61,231 bases of DNA, taken from assembly GCA_964624585.1 (NCBI GenBank), contig CAZUXE010000012.1, positions 1-61,231 of the forward strand, read 5' to 3'. This stretch comes from CAZUXE01 sp964624585 (GTDB lineage Bacteria; Hydrothermota; Tepidihabitantia; B3-TA06). The notes under the pieces are model-generated. The model saw nothing but the letters and a program-made list of their open reading frames with translations. It did no database searches and was not told the DNA's origin. The position numbers and the translations under genes were made by a program. Of the stretch, positions 18,039-26,681 are shown one piece after another (within the stretch, counting starts at the first letter, position 1; each line of letters begins with the position of its first letter).

Positions 18039-18649
18039 CCTCCGTTGTCTGGATTACAATATTTATTGGTCTTGGAGCGTTTTTACTTGGTTCTATTCCC
18101 GTAGGATATCTTGTTGCCAAGGCCAAGGGGATAAATATCAAGGAAGTTGGATCGGGCAATATTGGGGCAACTAACGCAATAAGGGCTTTGGGAAGCGGTT
18201 GGGGAATTCTTATAGGTGTTCTGGATGCGCTAAAAGGGGCAATACCGGCACTTATCGCTCTTAAGCTTACGCCTTATCCAGGAGTGGCCGCTGCTGCGGG
18301 TTTTGGTCACATTTTTTCGCCCTGGCTTGGTTTTAAGGCCGGTAAGGGAGTGGCTACCACCTTGGCTGTTTTTTTAGTTTTAGCTCCCTTGCCAACAGCA
18401 AGTTCGTTGCTTTTGTGGATTATTCTCCTCCTCGGAATAGGCTATGTATCCCTTGCTTCTATTCTCAGTATGGCAAGCCTGCCTTTGACCATAACAGCGT
18501 GGAATGCCTGGATGCCTGAGATATCCATTATCATTGCCGCTGCGTTATGCTCTCTTGTAGTTATTTGGGCGCATCGCGGTAACATTAAGCGAATCCTTGC
18601 CCATGAGGAACCAAGGGCGGGTTTGTGGAAAAGATTGTGGAAAAAATGA
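18035..18649 (+). CDS. plsY: Acyl-phosphate:glycerol-3-phosphate acyltransferase PlsY
   Basis: Integral membrane enzyme that makes lysophosphatidic acid, the first step of phospholipid synthesis. The 204-residue protein has several hydrophobic helices and the three cytoplasmic family motifs: GSIPVGYL...KG.NI/EVGSGNIGATNA, GFGHIFSPWLGFKAGKGVATTL, and the C-terminal WAHRGNIKRILAHEEPR. It overlaps der (ATGA) upstream and gpsA (ATGA) downstream, so the three are translationally coupled; plsY with gpsA forms a phospholipid-precursor unit. Confidence 0.96.
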   Translation: MTSVVWITIFIGLGAFLLGSIPVGYLVAKAKGINIKEVGSGNIGATNAIRALGSGWGILIGVLDALKGAIPALIALKLTPYPGVAAAAGFGHIFSPWLGFKAGKGVATTLAVFLVLAPLPTASSLLLWIILLLGIGYVSLASILSMASLPLTITAWNAWMPEISIIIAAALCSLVVIWAHRGNIKRILAHEEPRAGLWKRLWKK

Positions 18650-19638
18650 GGGTATCTTTTCTTGGGGCAGGCTCATGGGGTACTTCCCTTGGGATTATGC
18701 TTTCGCGTCAGGGACATGAGATAAAATTATGGGAATATAATAAACCCAGGGTGAAGAGAGTACAGATAACCTACAGAATGCCAAAGGTACTGCCGGGCAT
18801 AAAAATTCCAAGAGAGCTTTCGTACTCAGCTGATATGAAAGAAACACTGGAAGGCTGCCAGGTTCTGATTTTAGCTCTGCCTTCACAGGCCTTGCGCTCT
18901 ACTTTGAAAAAACTGCCGACCGATTTTAAGCCTCCTCAATTAACTGTGAGCTTAATTAAAGGTATTGACAGTAAAACCGGACTGCTGCCTGATAAGGTTT
19001 GGGCAGGATTCTTTCCCAAAAATCCTTTAACAGTACTTTCAGGTCCCTCGATTGCCATAGAAGTCTTGAAAGGACATCCAACTGCTGTTGTTGCCGCGTC
19101 TGAAAACAAGGCAATGGCCAAGAAGGCGCAAAAACTTTTTTCTTTTGAAAATTTGCGAACCTACCTATCAAATGACGTGCAGGGTGTTCAGCTTGGAGGC
19201 GCGTTAAAGAATGTTATAGCTATAGCTTGTGGAATAGCAGAAGGTTTGGGGGCAGGAACCAATACGCTTGCGGCCCTGCTTTCGCGAGGTATGGCAGAGA
19301 TAAGCAGGTTGGGCGTAAAAATGGGAGCCAATGCTGCCACATTTGCCGGTCTTGCAGGTTGGGGTGATGTTGTAACCACCGTATGGAACGCCAATTCCCG
19401 TAACCATAGGGTTGGTCTTGCTGTTGCAAAAGGTAAGGACTTAAAAGCGATACTTGAAGAGTTGGGAATGGTGGCAGAAGGGGTTGAAACCAGCAAAATT
19501 GCCCGTAAACTAAGTAAGATGTACTCCGTAGAAATGCCTATAACTGATGCAACATACAGGATTCTTTTTCGGAATGCTTGTCCTGAAAAGGAAATTACCA
19601 AATTGTTGTCGCGTCCCCTTAAGGAGGAAATGGGCTAA
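18646..19638 (+). CDS. gpsA: Glycerol-3-phosphate dehydrogenase [NAD(P)+]
   Basis: Reduces dihydroxyacetone phosphate to sn-glycerol-3-phosphate, the substrate of PlsY. The start is taken at 18646, where ATGA overlaps the plsY stop and the protein begins with the Rossmann motif MRVSFLGAGSWGTSLG; an upstream in-frame Met only extends into plsY. The catalytic segment is LGGALKNVIAIACGIAEGLGAGTNTLAALLSRGMAEI, with Lys in ALKN. Length 330 is standard. Confidence 0.96.
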   Translation: MRVSFLGAGSWGTSLGIMLSRQGHEIKLWEYNKPRVKRVQITYRMPKVLPGIKIPRELSYSADMKETLEGCQVLILALPSQALRSTLKKLPTDFKPPQLTVSLIKGIDSKTGLLPDKVWAGFFPKNPLTVLSGPSIAIEVLKGHPTAVVAASENKAMAKKAQKLFSFENLRTYLSNDVQGVQLGGALKNVIAIACGIAEGLGAGTNTLAALLSRGMAEISRLGVKMGANAATFAGLAGWGDVVTTVWNANSRNHRVGLAVAKGKDLKAILEELGMVAEGVETSKIARKLSKMYSVEMPITDATYRILFRNACPEKEITKLLSRPLKEEMG

Positions 19639-19836
19639 TGAGCGCAGACAGTTTTTGCCCAACCCTTCGACGCGCTCAGCTATCCCATATCTCAATCTCA
19701 ATCCTATACCAAGCCTACCTTCAATCCAATATTGACCATACTCTCAGAGCTGTAAGAATTGACTTTTTTCCTAAAATAAAGGTCTCACATAATTCCACTT
19801 TTCCAAAGCAAGCAAGTATCTTTAGAGGAAAATACC

Positions 19837-20184
19837 ATGGATGAGGAGCGTTTTTATACAATTACTCAAGCAGCGAAGTTAACCTTAACCAAGCCGCATG
19901 TGCTTCGTTACTGGGAGAAGGAGTTCCGTTGGCTTGCCCCTCGTAAAAATTCAGCAGGTAGAAGGATATATTCTCAACGTGATATTGAATTGGTTAAGCT
20001 GATAGACAGGTTAATTCACAAAGAAGGCTATTCTATTGCAGGCGCGCGTAAGCGTTTGGCCGCTCTTATGAGCTTATCTGCCCAGACGCAATTGCCTTTG
20101 TGCAGGGTTGAAGAGAGGGTGATTGAATTAGTGAAATCGGAACTTAGGGAAATTCAAAATATGCTTAAACAGAGGTTGACTTGA
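19837..20184 (+). CDS. MerR-family HTH transcriptional regulator, short form
   Basis: DNA-binding protein of 115 residues. A MerR-type winged helix (about 6-75: YTITQAAKLT, HVLRYWEKEF, GRRIYSQRDIELVKLIDRLIHKEGYSIAGARKRL) is followed by a short coiled C-terminal tail with no effector domain. Small MerR proteins like this often accompany housekeeping genes; the target is not evident. AGAGG lies about 8 nt before the ATG. The last bases overlap the cvpA start (TTGA), so the two are coupled. Confidence 0.85.
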   Translation: MDEERFYTITQAAKLTLTKPHVLRYWEKEFRWLAPRKNSAGRRIYSQRDIELVKLIDRLIHKEGYSIAGARKRLAALMSLSAQTQLPLCRVEERVIELVKSELREIQNMLKQRLT

Positions 20185-20651
20185 GCACTTATTTGATAAT
20201 TGACGGTGTAGCTCTTCTTCTACTGCTTATAGCCGGAATTTCGGGTATGATAAAGGGCGCTGTAAAAATACTTGGCTCAATTGCGGGTTTTGCAGGAGCC
20301 ATTTTTCTCGGATGGCGTTATACCCCATTGCTTGCTCAGCAACTGGCCCCTAAACTGAATTCGGTAGCGTTTGGAAATATTCTTGCCTTTTCGTTAATCT
20401 TCATTGCAGTAATGGCGCTTACCGCATTGATAGTGTTCATTTTGACTAAGTTGTTTGAAGCTATTCTTTTGGGATGGCTTAATAAACTGCTTGGGTTTTT
20501 GGTAGGCCTGATACTTGGTTTACTGATAGTAGCTGTAATAGTATGGGTTTCCCTGCTTATTTATCCTGAACTTATGGAAATGTACAAAGATACTAGATTA
20601 GTTAAGGTAATTGCAGCCCTTGTTTCTCTCTGGGTGCCTGCAAGCCTGTAG
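20181..20651 (+). CDS. CvpA-family membrane protein
   Basis: Polytopic inner-membrane protein of 156 residues with four hydrophobic helices and the family pattern (an N-terminal IDGVALLLLLIAGISGMIKGAVKILGS, then FSLIFIAVMALTALIVFIL and GFLVGLILGLLIV). The CvpA family is linked to colicin V export and envelope maintenance; the biochemical role is unknown. The start is TTG, overlapping the MerR stop (TTGA), with AGAGG 6 nt upstream. Its last codons and stop are repeated imperfectly 65 bp downstream. Confidence 0.85.
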   Translation: MSTYLIIDGVALLLLLIAGISGMIKGAVKILGSIAGFAGAIFLGWRYTPLLAQQLAPKLNSVAFGNILAFSLIFIAVMALTALIVFILTKLFEAILLGWLNKLLGFLVGLILGLLIVAVIVWVSLLIYPELMEMYKDTRLVKVIAALVSLWVPASL

Positions 20652-20734
20652 TTTTCGCAATACGTTTTGCAGTTTCATAAACTTCCATCATCTCCCCATT
20701 ATCTCCAAGCCTGTAGTTGTCGCGATATTTTGCC
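20641..20734 (+). repeat. Imperfect direct repeat including the cvpA stop codon
   Basis: The word CAAGCCTGTAGTT followed by TCGC.ATA..TTTTGC occurs at 20641 and again at 20706, a 65-bp offset with two mismatches and a 2-nt gap over about 28 nt. The first copy spans the cvpA stop codon. Confidence 0.65.
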
Positions 20735-21263
20735 TGTTCTCTTACTTGTTAAACCAAAACCCAAGTTACCTGCAAGCATGTTGCCTCAGCAACACACAGA
20801 ATCTTTTCCCGGTATGATTCCTCTTGCAAGGTTAAAAAAAGCCTAATCCGCGAAACATCCATTTCTTGCTTAAAGTTATATCCACAATAAATAGTCCTAA
20901 AGCGTGGAAGAATAAATTGCGCTATGCTGTTATGAATTGCAAGCATTCAGGCCTTGCAGCAAAAACTTCCAGTAGAATAATCCGAATTTCTTTCCTATAC
21001 AGAAGTTTTTTAGTCTATAATTATCCTTGCTTTAGATAATTAGCTTCCTAGACTATCCGAAACAATCTTAAAAGTGGAGTCAAACTTTCAAAACAAAGCT
21101 TTGGGAGACTTTTGCAATTCATGTTCCAGGGGAAGTACAAACCAGTATCTTCTATACTTTATTAAGTATGTCTTCTTGTAGAAACAACTTTTGCAAATCC
21201 TTGCAATGAAGAATGCAAAAAAGCAAGGTTAATATAATAAGGAAGAAAACCGTCTAGGGGGTA
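20735..21263. other. Long intergenic region before the CTD protein
   Basis: About 530 nt, AT-rich, with no supported gene or RNA. Small frames on either strand lack ribosome sites and family signals. Confidence 0.45.
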
Positions 21264-21291
21264 TTGACATTCTAATAAAAAGCGTTATATT
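21264..21291 (+). promoter_or_regulatory. Promoter of the 21.4-kb CTD protein
   Basis: TTGACA (21264-21269), 16-nt spacer, TATATT (21286-21291). It leaves a leader of about 95 nt before a ribosome site, the longest leader seen here. Confidence 0.75.
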
Positions 21292-21392
21292 TTTTTATAC
21301 GATGTAGGGCGTTATAGGGAGTTTAATAAATTGACCTCAAAGGGCGCCCATAGTAAAAATGTGGCTATAACTTTTTACGCTAGGAGGAACTA

Positions 21393-22901
21393 ATGAGTAA
21401 AACGTTTTCAAGAATCGCAATCGCGGTTCTTGCAATAGCTATCTTCGTTCCCGGTTTGTTTGCGCAAACCACCTTGGTATCTGAAGACTTTGAAGGCACA
21501 ACCTGGCCTCCAGCCGGTTGGACTACAGGTTCTGTTGCAGGCCCTGATAACTGGAACTTTAATACCCACTGGCATCCTTTAGGTAATCCGAGTAATCCAA
21601 CTAGAAGCAATTACACCGGCGCCGGCGGGAAATGCGCTGATTGCGATGATGACGGGAATCACCCACCTAGCGCCCACAACGACGATAATTGGCTTAAAAC
21701 ACCTGATTTTGATGGTTCGTCCTACGGTGAAATTACACTCGAATACAATATATGTTTTCGTGATATGGGCTCAAGTGAAGCTAGGATAGAAGTGTACAAC
21801 GGTACAAGTTGGCAGGCAGTCGCGACTTACCCTACCAATCATGGATACCCTGACGGCACGCGTGATACAATACATATCGGTATGTATAAAAACGACGCTA
21901 TGGCAGTTCGCTTCGTTTATGATGAAACAAGTCCTGGAAGTCATTGGTATTGGTATTTGGAAATAGATAGCGTTAGAATTGTTGGTTCAGGAGCCGCAAC
22001 CGCACTTGATTTAGAACTTGCCGGCATAATTCGTCCATATGACAAAGAAGAGCCGGATAAGGCATTTGAACCTAAGTGCAAGGTCTACAATAACACCCAA
22101 GATACAGTAAAAGCTAAAGTTCGTTGCGTTATTAAAGATGTGGCAACTCAGCAGGATGTATATGAAAACGTGCATCCCAATCAGCAGCTATACCCTGGCT
22201 ATACTGTAGTAAGCTTCAAGAATTTTACAGCGGAAGGCGGTAAAAAATACGAAGCCCTGTTTGTTGTAGAGAATGACGATGATGTAGATAATTCGAATAA
22301 CAAGAGAAGCAAGAAGTTTACGACCGAGATGGGCGTAGATGTAACCCCATTCGAGGTAGTAGCGCCTTTAGACACTCAACTTAACAACTTTGCTCCTTCA
22401 GCCAAGTATGCAGAAAGAGCTGGAGCTGAAACGGAGTGTGAACTTATCTACACGATTAAGGACGACAGCTACAATGCAATAATAAAGAGCGACACGGTTA
22501 GTCACAAATTTGCAGCAAACGACACCTTCACAGCAAGCTTTGCTGACGTAAGCCTTAGCAACGGTTCATATACAATTACTTTCTGGGCTGAAGTTAAAAA
22601 CGATAACATCAGTCATGATCCTATCTCTAAGACTTTCAGCTATTCAGGTGTAGTTGAAGCTCCTGAGCTAGAGAAGAGCGTGCTTACTGTTTCAGGCAAT
22701 ACGGTGAACTTTAGTTTAGCGGAGGCTGGCATAGTAAGCATCAAGGTATACGATGCAACCGGTAGCGTAGTTAGTGATTTTTCAGGCAGTTATGGAGCCG
22801 GTCAGCATAGCGTAAGTTGGAATGCAGCCCCTGGCGTATACTTTATTAAACTATACACTCCTGAGTTCTCAAGAACCGCCAAAACTGTTATTCTTAACTA
22901 G
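21393..22901 (+). CDS. Secreted protein with anchor-J-like domain and T9SS-type C-terminal domain
   Basis: Predicted exported surface protein of 502 residues. A signal peptide (residues 1-25, ending LFAQ) precedes a jelly-roll region opening with DFEGTTWPPAGWTT, which resembles the choice-of-anchor J / cleaved adhesin family. The middle (about 205-420) looks like two immunoglobulin-type beta modules. The last about 75 residues (IVSIKVYDATGSVV...GVYFIKLYTPEFSRTAKTVIL) match the pattern of T9SS sorting domains. AGGAGGA stands 6 nt before the ATG. It is monocistronic, with its own promoter and terminator. Ligand or substrate is unknown. Confidence 0.8.
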   Translation: MSKTFSRIAIAVLAIAIFVPGLFAQTTLVSEDFEGTTWPPAGWTTGSVAGPDNWNFNTHWHPLGNPSNPTRSNYTGAGGKCADCDDDGNHPPSAHNDDNWLKTPDFDGSSYGEITLEYNICFRDMGSSEARIEVYNGTSWQAVATYPTNHGYPDGTRDTIHIGMYKNDAMAVRFVYDETSPGSHWYWYLEIDSVRIVGSGAATALDLELAGIIRPYDKEEPDKAFEPKCKVYNNTQDTVKAKVRCVIKDVATQQDVYENVHPNQQLYPGYTVVSFKNFTAEGGKKYEALFVVENDDDVDNSNNKRSKKFTTEMGVDVTPFEVVAPLDTQLNNFAPSAKYAERAGAETECELIYTIKDDSYNAIIKSDTVSHKFAANDTFTASFADVSLSNGSYTITFWAEVKNDNISHDPISKTFSYSGVVEAPELEKSVLTVSGNTVNFSLAEAGIVSIKVYDATGSVVSDFSGSYGAGQHSVSWNAAPGVYFIKLYTPEFSRTAKTVILN

Positions 22902-22924
22902 AATAAAGTAAACTATTAAAGTAA

Positions 22925-22958
22925 GAAGCTGGTCTGGAAACAGACCGGCTTTTCTTTT
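22925..22958 (+). terminator. Rho-independent terminator
   Basis: A 10-bp stem AGCTGGTCTG/CAGACCGGCT with a GAAA tetraloop, followed by TTTTCTTTT, 25 nt past the stop codon of the CTD protein. Confidence 0.93.
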
Positions 22959-23257
22959 ATTGAACTAAAGCGTTCTTATAACCTATAGCAGTAAAATTAG
23001 GGAATAATCAACGGAGCCTGTATTTTTTGTTTTTATTGAGTTTATTAGCTTATTTTATAACGCTCATATTGGTTTTCGACAAATAACTACTGTCGGGAAA
23101 CAGTTACAATTTCATCTTTTGTGGGAATTATTTTCTTAAAAGATGCAGTTATTATTTTAGTAAACACTTTTCCTGATTTGATTTATAGAAAGGCTAATCC
23201 TACAATGTTTACTTTAATTGTATAGATTCTGTCCTTAACCTGTAGCTTTTGTTAAAA
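22959..23257. other. Intergenic region between convergent genes
   Basis: No gene. It contains an 8-bp inverted repeat CATCTTTT (23113-23120) / AAAAGATG (23138-23145) of unknown role. Confidence 0.4.
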
Positions 23258-23803
23258 TTAATCATCTTTCTTGTTGCCTGAAACCAATCTTGCAAGTAAA
23301 ATAGCTACGGCGACTCCGCCGGTGGTTTCTATGACGTTGACAAGGTTTCCCTGCATTCTGAGAAGAAAGGTTCTGGCTTGACTCATTCCGTGAATAAGGG
23401 GAAGCAAGTAAATCATAATTACACCGGCCATTACACCGCCGACCAGGCTTACAATAGCTCTAAGCACTAAGTTACGTCTGCTTACCCAGTCGCCGAGGAA
23501 CATCAAGCCGCCGAATAACACAAAGTAGAATAAGGTGAGGAACAATCTGCCAATGAGTGATGGCGGATAAGAACCAACAACGGCGACTATTACACATAGT
23601 ATCAAACTAGCCGCCAAAGCGTAAAAGAAGCCTTGTTCATCCCAGGTTAGCACAATAAAACCTAAAACAGCTGCCAAGAAGGCCACTTGCAGTCCCATTC
23701 CTGAAAACCATTGATGCTGCAGAAGTCCATGCAGAATCGCAGCCGAAACAAAGGCGACAGCTAATACTAATAATACTCTAAACCAGCCTGAATTTTTTTT
23801 CAT
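23258..23803 (-). CDS. Six-helix membrane protein, paralogue B
   Basis: Integral membrane protein of 181 residues with about six hydrophobic segments and no charged catalytic motif. It aligns along its length with the preceding gene (LLVLAVAFVSAA with LLTFVLAFILAG; FVLFGGLMFLGDWVSRRNLVLRAIVSLVGG with IIYLAFILIGDAMGRPRLLLRTLFGALAG). Its ATG overlaps the upstream stop (ATGA). A conserved G-D-x-x-x-R-x-x-L-x-L-R element between helices 4 and 5 may be functional. I do not recognise the family. Confidence 0.75.
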   Translation of the reverse strand: MKKNSGWFRVLLVLAVAFVSAAILHGLLQHQWFSGMGLQVAFLAAVLGFIVLTWDEQGFFYALAASLILCVIVAVVGSYPPSLIGRLFLTLFYFVLFGGLMFLGDWVSRRNLVLRAIVSLVGGVMAGVIMIYLLPLIHGMSQARTFLLRMQGNLVNVIETTGGVAVAILLARLVSGNKKDD

Positions 23804-24375
23804 TGCTCTATCTCCTCCGGTTTTATATTTTCTCGTTCTCCTAGAATTAACCTGCCAATAAAGGTTCCAACAGCTACAGACAAAGCCAACTCCATAATAA
23901 ATGCAAGGCTACTCTGTATAGCAATCCAGAAACCACCTACCCGTTCAACCAATACACCGAATAATCCAAACGAAACAATACCGGCAGCAAAACCGGCCAA
24001 AGCTCCAAATAATGTTCTCAATAGTAAGCGTGGACGTCCCATGGCGTCGCCAATAAGAATAAAAGCTAGGTATATAATTTGCATTATGAAGAATATCAAT
24101 ATTTGGGCTACTTTGCTTTCCAATATCCCGCCAACTAAACCGCCCGCTACGGCAACTATCGTGATAGTCAAAATAACGTACAATGCCCCCCGTTCTTTCC
24201 ATGCAACAACCAGGAAGGCAATTAATCCGCTAAGAACGGCAACTTGGAAAACTAACGCCCAGACTATTTTCTCGTGAGCCAGAAAACCGTAGATTGTTTC
24301 GGACAATCCGGCCAGAATAAACGCTAACACAAAGGTTAACAACATTCGACCAAAAGTATGTGAATTTCTTGTCAT
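23800..24375 (-). CDS. Six-helix membrane protein, paralogue A
   Basis: Integral membrane protein, 191 residues from the chosen start. The frame is open to 24462, but a TTGACA-N16-TATTCT promoter lies inside that extension and its -10 box ends 7 nt before the ATG at 24375, so the mRNA is probably leaderless and starts here (MTRNSHTFGR). About six hydrophobic helices; the C-terminus is short and charged (GERENIKPEEIEQ). It is paralogous and translationally coupled to the next gene, so the pair probably forms a heteromeric membrane complex. The function is unknown. Confidence 0.75.
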   Translation of the reverse strand: MTRNSHTFGRMLLTFVLAFILAGLSETIYGFLAHEKIVWALVFQVAVLSGLIAFLVVAWKERGALYVILTITIVAVAGGLVGGILESKVAQILIFFIMQIIYLAFILIGDAMGRPRLLLRTLFGALAGFAAGIVSFGLFGVLVERVGGFWIAIQSSLAFIMELALSVAVGTFIGRLILGERENIKPEEIEQ

Positions 24376-24382
24376 GATTACT

Positions 24383-24410
24383 AGAATAATCGGTATGTCG
24401 AACGTGTCAA
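24383..24410 (-). promoter_or_regulatory. Promoter of membrane-protein pair, predicted leaderless
   Basis: Minus strand: TTGACA (24410-24405), 16-nt spacer, TATTCT (24388-24383), then 7 nt to the ATG at 24375. Confidence 0.75.
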
Positions 24411-24513
24411 GTTTAGCTGTCTCATGTAGATGGATATTGTGTATACTGCTTTTTAATTGCATTTCGTGTACTTTGCGGCGATAATTTTTTCCACAGTTCT
24501 TTCTTGCGATGAG

Positions 24514-24541
24514 TTGACTACTGCTGCTGAATCATTAGACT
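24514..24541 (+). promoter_or_regulatory. dgt promoter, predicted leaderless
   Basis: TTGACT (24514-24519), 16-nt spacer, TAGACT (24536-24541), then 5 nt to the ATG at 24547. It decides the start codon of dgt. Confidence 0.8.
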
Positions 24542-24546
24542 ATTCT

Positions 24547-25707
24547 ATGACAGCGTCTAATTCTATCCGTGAACGTCGGGAAGCCTTGGAGAGTAAGATT
24601 TTCTTTCATCCCAAAGCGGCACTTTCTGCTAAAACCAAGGGAAGGGTTATTCCTGAAGCGGAAGATGCGGTACGTACGGTTTTTGAAAGAGATGCTCAAA
24701 GAATTCTCTACAGCTTATCATTCCGCAGATTGCGGCATAAGACCCAGGTTTTTCTTCTACCGGAAAACGACCATATTGCTACTCGGATGGAACACGCCCT
24801 GTACGTTGCATCCATTTCAACCACTGTTGCGCGTGCATTAGGTTTGAATTCTGATTTAGTAAATGCAATTGCCCTTGGGCATGATTTGGGACACGCTCCA
24901 TTTGGTCATGAAGGCGAACGCGCACTTAATGAAGTGGTTAAAGATTTTGGATTGAAATTTGAGCATGAACTGCACTCCCTACGAACAGTTGACCATTTAG
25001 CGAAGTTGATAGGTAAACGCAAAGCCGGACTCAACTTAACTTTTGAGGTGCGCGACGGAATAGTATCGCATTATGGTGAAACAGCCGAACCTTTGGTAAG
25101 ACCTGATTTTGACAAGAGACCAGATGATTTAGCCAATGCCAAAAGAGGCCTTGATAAACCGGCTACACTCGAAGGCTGCATAGTGAGAATCGTTGATAGG
25201 GTTGCCTATCTGGGCAGGGATTTAGAAGATGCCTTACGGGCGCATTTGGTAAATGAGGACGATATTCCAAAGGAAGTAAAAACAACCCTTGGGAAAACCA
25301 ACGGCAAAATAATCGGCACTTTGGTTGAAAATCTAATTGAGGAAAATACTCAACATCCTGACGCTATTGGATTTAGTGAAAAAATAAACCAAGCAGTCCG
25401 TCAGCTGTATAAGTTTAATTATGAAAAAATTTATAGGCATCCGCGAGTGGCTCGACATACTGAGAATGTGCATGGGATTATCAAGCTACTTTTTAAGAAA
25501 TTATACGCCTACATGAGTAATCCCAAAGAAATTGACAAGTTAACAAAACCACAGGTTTTTACCCAGCTTGATTATTTTATTAAATATACGGATTGTGAAG
25601 CAAACGCTACACCTGAACAGGTAGTAATGGACTTCATTGCAGGTATGACGGACAATTATGCTGTCAGAAGTTTCAAGGATCTATACATTCCCAGAGGTAT
25701 ACGCTAG
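24547..25707 (+). CDS. dgt: Deoxyguanosinetriphosphate triphosphohydrolase-like HD protein
   Basis: HD-superfamily nucleotidase that removes triphosphate from dNTPs. The open frame extends to 24457, but the promoter position and the family's usual N-terminus (RERREALESKIFFHP here) put the start at 24547, giving 386 residues. The metal site is in RMEHALYVASISTT and the HD pair GHDLGHAPFGHEGER; a further motif is RIVDRVAYLGRDLEDAL. Length fits the short bacterial dGTPase-like class. The last 15 codons and stop are repeated downstream around an assembly gap. Confidence 0.93.
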   Translation: MTASNSIRERREALESKIFFHPKAALSAKTKGRVIPEAEDAVRTVFERDAQRILYSLSFRRLRHKTQVFLLPENDHIATRMEHALYVASISTTVARALGLNSDLVNAIALGHDLGHAPFGHEGERALNEVVKDFGLKFEHELHSLRTVDHLAKLIGKRKAGLNLTFEVRDGIVSHYGETAEPLVRPDFDKRPDDLANAKRGLDKPATLEGCIVRIVDRVAYLGRDLEDALRAHLVNEDDIPKEVKTTLGKTNGKIIGTLVENLIEENTQHPDAIGFSEKINQAVRQLYKFNYEKIYRHPRVARHTENVHGIIKLLFKKLYAYMSNPKEIDKLTKPQVFTQLDYFIKYTDCEANATPEQVVMDFIAGMTDNYAVRSFKDLYIPRGIR

Positions 25708-25954
25708 CTCTACAAGAAACAACTGAACGCAGAGCCAGCATTTAGCTGTCAGAAGTTTCAAGGANNNNNNNNNNNNNNNNNNNNNNNNNNNNNNNNNNNN
25801 NNNNNNNNNNNNNNNNNNNNNNNNNNNNNNNNNNNNNNNNNNNNNNNNNNNNNNNNNNNNNNNNCTAGTCCTACAAGAAACAACTGAACGCAGAGCCAGC
25901 ATTTAGCTGTCAGAAGTTTTAAGGATTTATACATACCAAGAGGTATAAGCTAGT
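25661..25954 (+). repeat. 85-bp tandem repeat of the dgt 3' end, interrupted by a gap
   Basis: The unit starts CTGTCAGAAGTTT and includes the last 15 dgt codons, the stop and 38 nt beyond. It starts at 25661, again at 25746 (85-bp period) and, after the 100-N gap, again at 25907, preceded by the tail of another unit (25865-25906). The last copy differs from the first in the coding part mainly by silent changes (TTC/TTT, CTA/TTA, ATT/ATA, CCC/CCA). True copy number is hidden by the gap. Confidence 0.9.
25765..25864. other. Assembly gap (100 N) inside a tandem repeat
   Basis: Exactly 100 N, flanked on both sides by copies of the same 85-bp repeat, so the break is most likely caused by the repeat. 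Confidence 0.98.
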
Positions 25955-26211
25955 TCTTTAAGGATTAGCTGAATCTTTCAAGATATGATACAATAGTGGA
26001 TAGATTTGGGGAAGAGGTAGTTGAATATGAAACTAATCACTAGGAATCAAATAATACGGCCAGAGATATTTTTCATCCCAATCTTATTATTGTAGTTTTC
26101 CTTACAATAAATTACGCTCAATTTGTATAATTTAAGACGATATCTGATGATATTTATATAATATGGGAAATAGGTTACGCCTTCTAAATGATGAAGATGC
26201 CAATTAGATTG
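25955..26211. other. Intergenic AT-rich region
   Basis: No gene seen between the dgt repeat and the LEA14-like gene. It carries the word CGGCCAGAGATA (near 26057), also present near 48514. Confidence 0.4.
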
Positions 26212-26673
26212 TCAGCGTTCCAGAATTATAACTGGAAACGAAATTGTCCCAAGTGGGGAATCAAAATAAACGGTACCAACAAGTTTGTAGGCGGCTGCGC
26301 CACTTTTAATAAGAGAAATTAGAGCCGCACCAGCTTTTTTGTAGTCAATGGTCACAATAGGCTCTATTTTTCTAGATTCGCCTGAAGGTATGCTGGTTTT
26401 AAGGTTAGAGATTCCGTTACCAATTTTCTTGTCGTTTACGTAAAAATCAAAACGCATTCTGTCCAGTACTACCTCTACAGGATTAGGGTTAGTAACGTCA
26501 ACTGTGATACCTAATCGCAGATAGCTAAGAGCTATTTCTTTAATGCTAGTGCCGGTAAGCCTGTACTCACAGTTCTTGAGAGCCGCACGCTTGACTATAA
26601 AACAGCCCTGAAGTGCAAGCATTATCAGTAAGAAAGCGGTTGCTGTAAAAACTAAAGTTCTCTTCATTCTCAA
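26212..26673 (-). CDS. LEA14-like (LEA_2/WHy domain) lipoprotein, copy 2
   Basis: Predicted lipoprotein of 153 residues. The signal peptide ends LALQGC, with Cys24 the lipidated residue. The rest is one LEA_2/WHy beta-sandwich: ITVDVTNPNPVEVVLDRMRFDFYVNDKKIGNG and SGESRKIEPIVTIDY are typical. Members are envelope or stress-related proteins without enzymatic activity. AAAGGAG stands 6 nt before the ATG. It follows a paralogue after an 8-nt gap, so the two form an operon from one duplication. Confidence 0.85.
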   Translation of the reverse strand: MRMKRTLVFTATAFLLIMLALQGCFIVKRAALKNCEYRLTGTSIKEIALSYLRLGITVDVTNPNPVEVVLDRMRFDFYVNDKKIGNGISNLKTSIPSGESRKIEPIVTIDYKKAGAALISLIKSGAAAYKLVGTVYFDSPLGTISFPVIILER

Positions 26674-26681
26674 CTCCTTTG

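Noticed and set aside
21292..21392. Riboswitch in the 95-nt leader of the CTD protein
   Set aside because: No known aptamer pattern and no clear terminator or anti-terminator hairpin before the ribosome site.
25681..25902. Minus-strand frame crossing the N gap
   Set aside because: Its middle is undefined sequence and its ends are antisense copies of the dgt repeat.
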